Of a DNA stretch of 64,000 bases, positions 1 through 7,303 are shown one piece after another. The DNA comes from Poindextera sp036272595. Its GTDB lineage: Bacteria > Pseudomonadota > Alphaproteobacteria > Caulobacterales > Caulobacteraceae. A program made the position numbers and the translations under genes. The number at the start of each line of letters is the position of its first letter. Within the stretch, counting starts at the first letter, position 1. The notes under the pieces are model-generated. The model did not search any database. It was not told the origin of the DNA and saw nothing but the letters and a program-made list of their open reading frames with translations. The DNA lies in assembly GCA_036272595.1 (NCBI GenBank), contig DATAYM010000067.1, positions 1 through 64,000 of the forward strand, given 5' to 3'.

Positions 1-150
1 GTCGAAGGCGAAGTTGTTGGCCTCACGCCTTCCAAGTCCAAGCCTCAAGGCACCGTTTTGATCAAGTGGATTGCTTACAATCAGAACGGCGACGCGGTTT
101 ACACTTTCACTCCGATTGGTTTTGTGCCGTGTCGGCCGAAATCGATCTAG
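1..150 (+). CDS. C-terminal fragment of a MaoC-like dehydratase (partial)
   Basis: The frame is open from base 1 and ends with TAG at 148-150, giving 49 residues. The string EVVGLTPSKSKPQGTV followed by a YNQNGD turn resembles the end of MaoC/hot-dog enoyl-CoA hydratases, where a strand with a conserved NQ-G pair precedes the C-terminus. Such enzymes hydrate enoyl-CoA in degradative pathways, which suits the acyl-CoA genes nearby. By my count the fragment is about 52% GC, well below the window norm, and it uses AT-ending codons freely (GTT, TTG, ATT, TTT). The catalytic Asp/His lie outside the window. The family call is moderate because only the tail is visible. Confidence 0.55.
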   Translation, partial: VEGEVVGLTPSKSKPQGTVLIKWIAYNQNGDAVYTFTPIGFVPCRPKSI

Positions 151-250
151 CTAGGCGCGCGGTGAGGCGATCGAGGCGCCCAAGGGTCCGCGGGATGACG
201 AGAACACCGTAGCCCTTGTGGGCTCGCCGGAAGGCCGACCTTCGCCGCGT

Positions 251-1795
251 CTACGAGCGCGCACCGTCGGCTGATGCGGCCGCCGCGGCGCGGTCCAGCA
301 CCCCCAGCGCTGTGGCGATCACCGCCTCGGGATCGCCGCCTTCGGACAGCGCCTCCACGACCAGGCGGGCGCTGTTGCAGAGGCGAAGGGCGCTGGCCGG
401 CGCCCCGTCGCGGACGCCGCAGCGCACCGGCTGGCCCAGCCGCGCGCCAGCGCTGGCCAGCGAGCGATAGACGGCCTGGGTTTCGGCCAGGCTCAGATAG
501 CCGCCGCCACGCCCGCGCAGCACGAACGGAAAGATGCTGGGCGTGCGGTCCCAGCTGGCCGGGGCGCCGATGGCGGCTCTGCTGAGCTTGCGGGTCGCCA
601 GCGGCTCGAAGGCCGGATCGTCGGCCAGGCGCGCCTGGATGGCGGTCGCGAACGCCTCCATGAAGGTCTTCACCGCCGCCGGCGGCAGGGCGCGGAAAGC
701 GCTCAGCTCGGCCAGCGCCGCCTCCCAGCGCAGCAAAAGGCCATAGTTGGCGGCCTCGCTCATGCCGGCGCCGGCGACCCACTGGGCCGGCCAGTCGGCG
801 CGGGCGGAATAGGCGCGCAGGCCCGGCGGCAGCAGCCGGCTGTTCAGCCGTGCGCCGACGCTCTCGGGCACGAACAGGGCGCCGGAAAAGGTCGGGCCGG
901 TGAGGAATTTCGACCCCGTGACCCCAACCATGAAGCCATGGTCCAGATAGGCGCGCAGGGTCTCGGGGGCCAGCCGGAACTGGCAGGCGTCGACCAGCAC
1001 CTCCAGCGTCTTCGGAAACCGCCGCGCCAGGGCCAGCACCACGCCAAGGCCCGGCGAGATCAGCCCGGTCTTGGAGACATCGGCCACCGTCAGCAGCGCC
1101 CGCTGGCCGGACATGGCCGCGTCGAGGACGATGGCGTCCAGCTCCTCCTCGATATCGGCGGTCGGCCGCAGCGCGCCGCACTCGTCCCGCGCCGGCACGG
1201 CGGCGAATTCGCCGTGGACGCCGACCTCGGCGCCGCAGGCGACGGTCTCGCCAAGCGCGGTGTGGGTGGAGAAGTGCCGGCCCGAGAGCGCGTCCGGCAC
1301 GCCGCTGCCGGTCTCCTCGGCCTCGACGTCGATGCAGACCAGCGGCCGCTCGGCCGCGCCGCCGACCAGGGCCGAGACCAGCAGGTGCAGGTCGGTGCCG
1401 GAGGCGGCGAAGACGATGTCGAGCCCCGCCATGTCGCCAAGGCCGCAGAGCCCGGCCAGGTCGCCGCGCATGCGATCGAGCTCGCGGCCATAGGTCACGG
1501 CGCGTCGTTCGCGCCCCTCCGCCTGCGCCAGCCGCCGGCGCAGCGCCTCGGCGGCGGCGAAGCCCCGCGGCGAGATGCTTGACGCCGTCGATGAGGCGAA
1601 GTCGGTCACGCCGGCTTCCGGCGCCGCGGCGCAGCCGTACTTGTTGCGGGCGGTCTTGGGGTCCAGCGCGATGCGCGCATCGCCGCCCTCGGTGAGCAGG
1701 CCGCAGATCGAGCCCAGGCCGGGGCCCGGGCGATCGAGGCGCGCCGCAGGGTCGGCCGCGACGGCCCTGGCCGGATAATCGAACGCCTCGGTCAT
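251..1795 (-). CDS. PLP-dependent fold-type I protein of unknown substrate
   Basis: This 514-residue protein has hallmarks of class V-like aminotransferases. A VDACQFR segment (Asp269) would bind the pyridine nitrogen. GVTGSKFLTGP follows with Lys296 as the probable Schiff-base lysine, and ASGTDLH near 131-137 fits the cofactor phosphate loop. It is longer than typical class V enzymes (about 400 residues), with an N-terminal region of roughly 60 residues and a long C-terminal domain. No neighbour shares its strand or suggests a substrate, so it is probably monocistronic. A decarboxylase, lyase or aminotransferase activity cannot be told apart from sequence alone. The ATG at 1795 lies just before the conserved region. 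Confidence 0.7.
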   Translation of the reverse strand: MTEAFDYPARAVAADPAARLDRPGPGLGSICGLLTEGGDARIALDPKTARNKYGCAAAPEAGVTDFASSTASSISPRGFAAAEALRRRLAQAEGRERRAVTYGRELDRMRGDLAGLCGLGDMAGLDIVFAASGTDLHLLVSALVGGAAERPLVCIDVEAEETGSGVPDALSGRHFSTHTALGETVACGAEVGVHGEFAAVPARDECGALRPTADIEEELDAIVLDAAMSGQRALLTVADVSKTGLISPGLGVVLALARRFPKTLEVLVDACQFRLAPETLRAYLDHGFMVGVTGSKFLTGPTFSGALFVPESVGARLNSRLLPPGLRAYSARADWPAQWVAGAGMSEAANYGLLLRWEAALAELSAFRALPPAAVKTFMEAFATAIQARLADDPAFEPLATRKLSRAAIGAPASWDRTPSIFPFVLRGRGGGYLSLAETQAVYRSLASAGARLGQPVRCGVRDGAPASALRLCNSARLVVEALSEGGDPEAVIATALGVLDRAAAAASADGARS

Positions 1796-1950
1796 ACGCG
1801 GGATGGTCCTGCCCCTTGGGTCCGTCGCGGAGCCACCTTGCGGCCAGGGTCATTGCGAGACGATTAACCGTAACCTTCGGCTGACGTGGCGCGAACTATA
1901 GCTGGGCGCTAGACTGGGCTTCGGGCTCAGCGTTCGGAGGCTTTGCCACG

Positions 1951-2979
1951 ATGTCGGCAGACGAAGCAGACCCGCCACGACCGCCGCCCGAGCCCAAGCC
2001 GGACGCGACGCCCGAGGTTGCGCCCGAACCCTTGGCCAAGGCCGAGGTCCCGCCGCCCGGTCCACACGATGCGCCGGCCGAGCCAGCCGCCCCGCCCCAG
2101 GCCGTGGCCGCGCCACCGGTCGCCGCGGTCCCGGTCGAGCCGCCGCCCGCGCCCGCCGGACCGGCGCGCGAGGTGATCTATCGGCACGGCCTGATCGTCC
2201 GCCTGACGCACTGGATCAACGTCCTGGCGATCAGCCTTCTGCTGATGAGCGGCGCGCAGATCTTCAACGCCCACCCCCGGCTCTACTGGGGCCAGTACGG
2301 CGCCGACGCGGATACGCCGCTGATGGAGATGGGCGCGCTGAACAGCCCGCACGGCCTGGTCGGGGTCACCCGCGTCGGCGGCCTGACGCTGACCACCACC
2401 GGCGTCCTCGGCGCCTCGCGCGAGGCCGGCGGCCAGCTGGCCGTGCGGGGCTTTCCGCGCTGGCTGACCCTGCCCAGCTGGCGCGACCTGGCCACCGGCC
2501 GCCGCTGGCACTTCTTCCTGGCCTGGGTCTTCGTGCTCAACGGCCTGCTCTACCTGCTGGCCGGAGTGCTCAGCGGCCATTTCCGCCGCGACCTCGCGCC
2601 CACCGGCGCGCAGATCCGGCCGCGCCATATTCTTCAGAGCATCTGGGACCACATGCGGCTGAAGCACCCGACCGGCGAGGAAGCCAGGCATTACAACGTG
2701 CTGCAGAAGCTGACCTATCTGATCGTCATCTTCGTGCTCTTGCCGCTGATGGTCGGCACCGGCCTGACCATGTCGCCGGGCATGGACGCGGTGCTGCCCG
2801 GGCTGCTGACCCTGTTCGGCGGCCGGCAATCGGCCCGCACCATCCACTTCGTCAGCGCCAACCTGATCGTGCTGTTCGTGCTGGTGCACGTGGTCGAGGT
2901 CTTCCTGGCCGGCGTCTGGAACGAGATGCGCTCGATGATCACCGGCCGCTATGTCGTGCCCGCGGAGGCGCACCGATGA
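1951..2979 (+). CDS. Cytochrome b561-type membrane subunit with Pro/Ala-rich N-terminus
   Basis: A 342-residue b-type cytochrome domain protein. Residues 1-72 are almost entirely Pro, Ala, Glu and Val, a low-complexity cytoplasmic tail. A four-helix membrane core follows, beginning with RLTHWINVLAI (His87 a likely haem ligand), then helices near WHFFLAWVFVLNGLLYLL, LIVIFVLLPLMVG and IVLFVLVHVVEVF with further candidate His ligands. It overlaps the next gene by four bases (ATGA), and that gene encodes a sulfite-oxidase-fold molybdoenzyme. The pair therefore looks like a membrane quinone/haem module exchanging electrons with a periplasmic oxidoreductase, analogous to MsrPQ/YedYZ but with a different membrane partner. 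A GGAGG lies about nine bases before the ATG. Confidence 0.82.
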   Translation: MSADEADPPRPPPEPKPDATPEVAPEPLAKAEVPPPGPHDAPAEPAAPPQAVAAPPVAAVPVEPPPAPAGPAREVIYRHGLIVRLTHWINVLAISLLLMSGAQIFNAHPRLYWGQYGADADTPLMEMGALNSPHGLVGVTRVGGLTLTTTGVLGASREAGGQLAVRGFPRWLTLPSWRDLATGRRWHFFLAWVFVLNGLLYLLAGVLSGHFRRDLAPTGAQIRPRHILQSIWDHMRLKHPTGEEARHYNVLQKLTYLIVIFVLLPLMVGTGLTMSPGMDAVLPGLLTLFGGRQSARTIHFVSANLIVLFVLVHVVEVFLAGVWNEMRSMITGRYVVPAEAHR

Positions 2980-3743
2980 GCCGGCTGGTCCTCTCGCGCC
3001 GGGGCCTGGCGGCCGGCGCCGCGGCCAGCCTCGGCGGGCTCCTGCTCAGCGGCTGCGACCGGCTTTCCCGGGCGCCGTCGTTCCTGGCGGTGCTGGATTC
3101 GGCCGAGGGCCTGACCTACCGCGCCCAGCGCCTCTTGCAGTCGGGCCAGCCGCTGGCGCGGGAGTTCAGCCGCGCCGATCTGTCGCCGATCTTCAAGGTC
3201 AACGGCACCCAGAACCCCGGCGGCCACGACTACGGCGAGATGCTGCACACCGGGTTCTCGGGCTGGCGCCTGGCTGTCGGCGGCCTGGTCGCCCGGCCGC
3301 TCAGCCTGTCGCTGGCCCAGCTTCGCGCCATGCCCGGCCGCACCCAGATCACCCGCCACGACTGCGTCGAGGGCTGGAGCGCCATCGGCCAGTGGAGCGG
3401 CGTGCCCTTGAGCCTGCTGTTGAACCTGGCCGGCCTGCAGCCGAGCGCCCGCTATATCGTCTTCCGCTGCGCCGACCAGCTGGCCCCCGGCTCGCCCTAT
3501 TACGAGAGCATCGACCTGATCGACGCCTTCCACCCGCAGACCATCATGGCCTACGACCTGAACGGGGCGCCGCTCGAGGTGGGCCACGGCGCGCCGCTGC
3601 GCCTGCGGGTCGAGCGCCAGCTCGGCTACAAGCACGCCAAGTACGTGATGAGCATCGAGGCGGTCGACCGGCTGGACAACATCGAGGGCGGCAAGGGCGG
3701 CTTCTGGGAAGACCGCGGCTACGAGTGGTACGCCGGCATCTGA
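2976..3743 (+). CDS. YedY/sulfite-oxidase-fold molybdopterin oxidoreductase, Tat lipoprotein
   Basis: A 255-residue protein whose N-terminus carries SRRGLAAGAAAS (twin arginines at 8-9) and then LLLSGC (Cys27), so it is probably a Tat-exported lipoprotein. The catalytic core contains ITRHDCVEGWS, where Cys130 is the expected molybdenum ligand of the sulfite oxidase fold. The C-terminal part has GYKHAKYVMSIE and an aromatic end. It is translationally coupled to the cytochrome b gene (ATGA overlap), implying electron exchange at the membrane. The substrate is unknown; methionine sulfoxide reduction (as in MsrP) or another small oxyanion or S-oxide are options. It ends only 10 bp from a convergent hydrolase gene. 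Confidence 0.85.
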   Translation: MSRLVLSRRGLAAGAAASLGGLLLSGCDRLSRAPSFLAVLDSAEGLTYRAQRLLQSGQPLAREFSRADLSPIFKVNGTQNPGGHDYGEMLHTGFSGWRLAVGGLVARPLSLSLAQLRAMPGRTQITRHDCVEGWSAIGQWSGVPLSLLLNLAGLQPSARYIVFRCADQLAPGSPYYESIDLIDAFHPQTIMAYDLNGAPLEVGHGAPLRLRVERQLGYKHAKYVMSIEAVDRLDNIEGGKGGFWEDRGYEWYAGI

Positions 3744-3753
3744 GCCCGCCGGT

Positions 3754-4632
3754 CTAGCCGACCACCCGGTCGATCCAGCGCAGCAGGTTGGCGATCACCT
3801 CGTCGCGGTTGATTTCGTTGAGCATTTCGTGGCGGCCGCCGGGATAGAAGTCGCAGGCGATGTCGGTCAGGCCCGCCGCGCGGTAGCGCTCGACCAGGAT
3901 ATGCAGGAAGGCCAGGTCGCCGTTCAGCGGGTCCTTGTCGCCGGCGAACAGATAGATCGGCAGGTCGGCGCGGATGCGCTTCAGCTGCTCCGGATCGGCC
4001 GCCCGCGGAACCGCCAGCTCGGACGCCGAGCGGTTGCGGCCCTGAAAGCCGCAATAGGGGTCGGCGATATAGGCGTCGACCGCCGCCTCATCGCGGCTGA
4101 GCCAGTCATAGGCTGTCCGCGCCGGCTCGAAGGCCGTGTTCAGCGTGCCGCTGCTCGAAGCGCGCGCCTTGGCGAATGCGTCCAGGGCCGTGGATCCGGA
4201 CAGCACCAGCCCGTCGATCAGGTCGCTGTGGTCGATGGCGTAGACCTGGGCGGCGAAGGAGCCCATCGAGTGGCCGAGCAGGATCACCGGCAGGCCCGGC
4301 TGTTCCTGGCGGATATGGCGGGTCAGGATGGCCATGTCCTCGGGCAGGGCGTCGTAGCCGCCCTCGCCGAAGTCGCCCAGCCTCCCCACCGAGCCGGCGG
4401 TGTGGCCATGGCCGCGATGGTCGTTGGCATAGACCACCGCGCCGCCGGCGATCAGGTCGCGCGCCACCGGCAGGTAGCGGCGGGCGTGCTCGGCCATGCC
4501 GTGGGCGATCTGCACCGCGAACCGCGCCGGCGCCGGGCCGTTCCAGCGATAGGCGGCGATGCTGACCGCGTCCTTGCCGCCGTAGATGAAGGTCAGTTCG
4601 GAGAGGTCCGCCTGGTCCTCGATCATGCTCAT
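3754..4632 (-). CDS. Alpha/beta hydrolase, monoacylglycerol lipase / lysophospholipase-like
   Basis: A 292-residue serine hydrolase. HGMAEHARRY (about 44-53) and NDHRGHGHTAG (about 70-80) are typical of the lysophospholipase/monoglyceride lipase group, and the nucleophile elbow is GHSMGS with Ser122. An acid residue near DKDPLNGD and a late His in GGRHEMLNE complete the triad. I place the start at 4632 because GGAGGTGAGC sits directly upstream; a longer frame to 4689 lacks such a site. It is convergent with the molybdoenzyme gene and divergent from the carboxylesterase gene about 100 bp away. It probably hydrolyses glycerides or lysophospholipids in the cytoplasm, with no signal peptide visible. 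Confidence 0.85.
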   Translation of the reverse strand: MSMIEDQADLSELTFIYGGKDAVSIAAYRWNGPAPARFAVQIAHGMAEHARRYLPVARDLIAGGAVVYANDHRGHGHTAGSVGRLGDFGEGGYDALPEDMAILTRHIRQEQPGLPVILLGHSMGSFAAQVYAIDHSDLIDGLVLSGSTALDAFAKARASSSGTLNTAFEPARTAYDWLSRDEAAVDAYIADPYCGFQGRNRSASELAVPRAADPEQLKRIRADLPIYLFAGDKDPLNGDLAFLHILVERYRAAGLTDIACDFYPGGRHEMLNEINRDEVIANLLRWIDRVVG

Positions 4633-4732
4633 GCTCACCTCCGGCGCTGCGTTCGGCTGGACCACACGAAATGACTGGCGCCGCGTCAAGGGCTTGTGGA
4701 AACTGCGGCCAGCCGCTTGGGAGGTTCAGGTC

Positions 4733-6361
4733 TTGAAACGTGTTGGTGTGGTCGCCGTGGCGTCGTTGGGCCTCGCGGCCCTGGCGGCCGGGGTTGCGGC
4801 CCTGGTGCGCGGGGCCAGGTCCGCGGCCACGGTGGAGATCGAGTCCGGCCGCCTGGACGGCGTGGCCAAGGACGGCGTCCTGGCTTTCAAGGGCGTATCC
4901 TATGCCGCCGCCCCGGTCGGGCCGTTGCGCTGGCGCCCGCCGCAGCCGGTCAGGCCGTGGCGGGGCGTGCGGCGGGCGCATTTCAACGGCCCGCTGTCGC
5001 TGCAGACCTTCAATCCGGAAGACAACGGCGTCGGGCCGCTGCCGATGGACGAGGACTGCCTGACCCTGAACCTCTGGACCCCGCTCGAGCGCGGCGAACA
5101 GCGTCTGCCGGTCATGGTCTGGATCCACGGCGGCGGCTTCGTCAACGGCTCGGCGACCGCGGCCCTCTACGACGGCAGCAACCTGGCGCGCGACGGCGTC
5201 GTCGTGGTCGGGGTCAACTACCGGCTGGGCCGGCTGGGCTTCTTCGCCCACCCGCTGCTGAGCGCCGACCAGCCGGACGAACTGAAGGGCAACTACGCCC
5301 TGATGGACCAGATCGCCGCCCTGGAATGGGTGAAGCGCAACATCGCGGCCTTCGGCGGCGACGCCGGCGACGTGACCATCTTCGGCGAGTCCGCCGGCGG
5401 CATGGCGATCAACCGGCTGATGATCTCGCCCCTGGCGCGCGGCCTGTTCCACAAGGCCGTCGCCCAGTCCGGCGCCGGCCGCGAGCCGGGGACGCCGTTG
5501 GCCAAGGCGGAGGCGCAGGGCCAGGCCTTCATCGAATCCCTGAACATCGTCGCCAGCAGCGTCGAGGCCCTGCGCGCCATCGAGGCCGAGACCATCATGG
5601 CGGCCGGCGACCCCGACCTCGCCGCCGGCTGGGGCCCGATCATCGACGGCAGGCTTTTGCCGCAGGACGTGATCCCCGCCTTCGCCGCCGGCGCCCAGGC
5701 GCGGGTTCCCTACTTGGCCGGCTCCAACGCGCTGGAGTTTCCCATTCCGGCCGAGGCCTTCGAGGGGGCCTTCCGGCGTCTGGCCAATCTGCCGGACGCG
5801 GCGCGGGCGGAATTGGCGGCGGCCTATCCGAGCGAGGAAGCCTTCAAGGACCACGCGATCAGCGACCTGATCTTCGCCGAGCCGGCGCGCCATCTGGCGG
5901 CGCTGCATGCGCGGGCCGGCGAGCCGGCCTTCCTCTACCGCTTCTCGGTCCTGTCGCACGCCATAAGGCAGCGCGTGAAAGCCGCGCCGCATGCGGCCGA
6001 GCGGCAATATGTGTTCCGCACCCTGAACGCCTCGTCCTGGCCGACCGACGCGATGGACGAAGCGGCCATGCGGGTGATCAGCGCCTATTGGCTGGCCTTC
6101 GCCAGGACCGGCGACCCGAACGGCGATGGCCGTCCGGTCTGGCCGGCCTACGCGGCCAAGGCCGACAAGCTGCTGGATTTCACCAATGACGGTCCGGTCG
6201 CCAGGAAGACCCCGGACGCCGCGGTCCTGGACGCGATCGGCGCGATCCGCGATCAGGCTGGCCGCGATCAGGCCGGCCCGCCGCCCAAGCCGAAATCCCG
6301 GCCGCGCAAGGCCGCCGCGGCCAGTCAGCAAATCCCTGAGCCCCCTCCGCCGCGTGCTTAA
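4733..6361 (+). CDS. Type B carboxylesterase, secreted or membrane-anchored
   Basis: The protein is 542 residues if translation starts at the TTG at 4733, which follows GGGAGG by about eight bases and opens a clean signal or anchor sequence (KRVGVVAVASLGLAALAAG). The upstream in-frame ATG at 4586 has no such logic. Family landmarks are the oxyanion loop HGGGF (132-136), EDCLTLNLW, and the nucleophile elbow FGESAGG with Ser220, all as in carboxylesterase/cholinesterase type B enzymes. The C-terminal 30 residues are Pro/Lys/Ala rich and outside the fold. It is divergent from the monoacylglycerol-lipase-like gene. It probably cleaves esters in the periplasm; the natural substrate is unknown. Confidence 0.88.
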   Translation: MKRVGVVAVASLGLAALAAGVAALVRGARSAATVEIESGRLDGVAKDGVLAFKGVSYAAAPVGPLRWRPPQPVRPWRGVRRAHFNGPLSLQTFNPEDNGVGPLPMDEDCLTLNLWTPLERGEQRLPVMVWIHGGGFVNGSATAALYDGSNLARDGVVVVGVNYRLGRLGFFAHPLLSADQPDELKGNYALMDQIAALEWVKRNIAAFGGDAGDVTIFGESAGGMAINRLMISPLARGLFHKAVAQSGAGREPGTPLAKAEAQGQAFIESLNIVASSVEALRAIEAETIMAAGDPDLAAGWGPIIDGRLLPQDVIPAFAAGAQARVPYLAGSNALEFPIPAEAFEGAFRRLANLPDAARAELAAAYPSEEAFKDHAISDLIFAEPARHLAALHARAGEPAFLYRFSVLSHAIRQRVKAAPHAAERQYVFRTLNASSWPTDAMDEAAMRVISAYWLAFARTGDPNGDGRPVWPAYAAKADKLLDFTNDGPVARKTPDAAVLDAIGAIRDQAGRDQAGPPPKPKSRPRKAAAASQQIPEPPPPRA

Positions 6362-6415
6362 CTCTGGGCGCGCTCAGCCGTCACAGCCCGGGCCCGGGCA
6401 TCGGTCGATCGCTCC

Positions 6416-6451
6416 GTTCGAACAGCGCGTCTGCAGGCGCGCGGTTCGAAC
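6416..6451. repeat. 36-bp imperfect palindrome with GTTCGAAC ends
   Basis: The left arm (6416-6429) and right arm (6438-6451) are 14 bp each with one mismatch around an eight-base centre. Each outer end is itself the palindrome GTTCGAAC. It lies between convergent genes and has no T-run, so it is not a classic intrinsic terminator. Confidence 0.8.
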
Positions 6452-6494
6452 GGCGGCTGGGGCGCTCTGATGGAGGAGTATCCAGCAGCACCGA

Positions 6495-6581
6495 TTGTCC
6501 AGACGCAAGGATGGCCGGCGGCAACCACCACCACCACCACCACCACCACAGACTACGCTGGCCATCCTTTCGTCTGGACAA
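6495..6581. repeat. 22-bp inverted repeat enclosing (ACC)8
   Basis: The arms at 6495-6516 and 6560-6581 are complementary over 22 bp with a single mismatch. They begin TTGTCCAGACG and end in its complement. The 43-bp loop contains eight consecutive ACC units (6524-6547). It may be a small mobile or REP-like element, or a recently duplicated and inverted fragment. Confidence 0.85.
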
Positions 6582-6662
6582 CCACCGACGCCGCGCCGCC
6601 AGGCCGTCGCCGGCGGCGCTCGCGCGCCTGTTCGGTTCCTCCCCTTGCGGGAAGGGTCAGGC

Positions 6663-7235
6663 CTACGGCGCCTGGCGGACGGTGAAGCGGGCCAGTTCCG
6701 TCCTGGGCGGAGCCCAGGTCGGCTTCAGGTTGGCGGCCCTGGAATAGTCGAAATAGGCGGCCTTGATGTTGTCGAGGCCTTCGTCGGCCAGGGCCCGGTT
6801 GAAATAGGCCTTTTCCGGCTCTTCCGGCCCCAGCGCCAAGCCGCGGTCGATGTCGGCGATGCCGGCGGCGTACTGGCGCTGCGCGATCTTCACCCCGCCC
6901 AGGTTGACGTAGGCTTCGCCGAGGTTGGGGTCGAGCTTGACGCTCTCCTCGAAGTCGCGCTGCGCCGCCACATAGTCCTCGGTGACCATGAAGAGCACGC
7001 CGCGATTGACATAGGTTCCGGCCATGTCGCGATCGGACAGATCTTCGGTTTGGATCGCGCGCGTGCAATCGGCGATGCCGGCTGCGAGGTCGCCGCCATA
7101 TTTGGCGAAGTGGAAGCACTGCGCGGCGAATTCTCCGCCGAAGACGGTGACCGCGGCCTTGGCCCCGGTTGGCGCGAAAATACCGATGGAACTGATGACA
7201 AGCGCCGCTGTCGCGGCTGTGGCGATCCTGAACAT
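6663..7235 (-). CDS. Secreted tetratricopeptide-repeat protein
   Basis: A 190-residue protein that starts at 7235 after a strong GAGAGGAGG site. The first 28 residues (FRIATAATAALVISSIGIF to AKAA) are a cleavable signal peptide. The rest has helix-turn-helix repeats: AAGIADCTRAIQ, TYVNRGVLFMVTEDYVAAQ, EAYVNLGGVKIAQRQYAAG and KAYFNRALADEGLDNIKAA, i.e. three to four TPR units spaced about 34 residues. Probably a periplasmic protein-interaction scaffold. It lies 68 bp beyond the upstream operon on the same strand and may be transcribed on its own. Function unknown. Confidence 0.85.
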   Translation of the reverse strand: MFRIATAATAALVISSIGIFAPTGAKAAVTVFGGEFAAQCFHFAKYGGDLAAGIADCTRAIQTEDLSDRDMAGTYVNRGVLFMVTEDYVAAQRDFEESVKLDPNLGEAYVNLGGVKIAQRQYAAGIADIDRGLALGPEEPEKAYFNRALADEGLDNIKAAYFDYSRAANLKPTWAPPRTELARFTVRQAP

Positions 7236-7268
7236 GTCAAGCCTCCTCTCGCCTGACACCGACCATAC

Positions 7269-7296
7269 GCTCGTTCTTGCCGTTAGGGAAACGAGC
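7269..7296. repeat. Small hairpin downstream of the 7304-11082 operon
   Basis: GCTCGTT at 7269-7275 pairs with AACGAGC at 7290-7296 around a 14-base loop, just past the stop of the gene ending at 7304. No T-run follows, so at most it is a weak or Rho-assisted end point. Confidence 0.4.
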
Positions 7297-7303
7297 CGCT
7301 CGC

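Larger units (their letters stand above)
6362..6662. other. 301-bp convergent spacer made mostly of palindromes
   Basis: No gene is supported here. The spacer holds a CCCGGGCCCGGG block, a 36-bp palindrome (6416-6451), and a 22-bp inverted repeat around an (ACC)8 tract (6495-6581). A small hairpin at about 6642-6656 could help end transcription of the TPR gene. Frames reading poly-His, poly-Pro or poly-Trp across the ACC tract are artefacts of the trinucleotide repeat. Confidence 0.7.

Noticed and set aside
6511..6747. Frame reading poly-His (and poly-Pro or poly-Trp in others) near 6.5 kb
   Set aside because: Produced by the (ACC)8 tract inside an inverted repeat. It has no ribosome site and runs antisense into the TPR gene.
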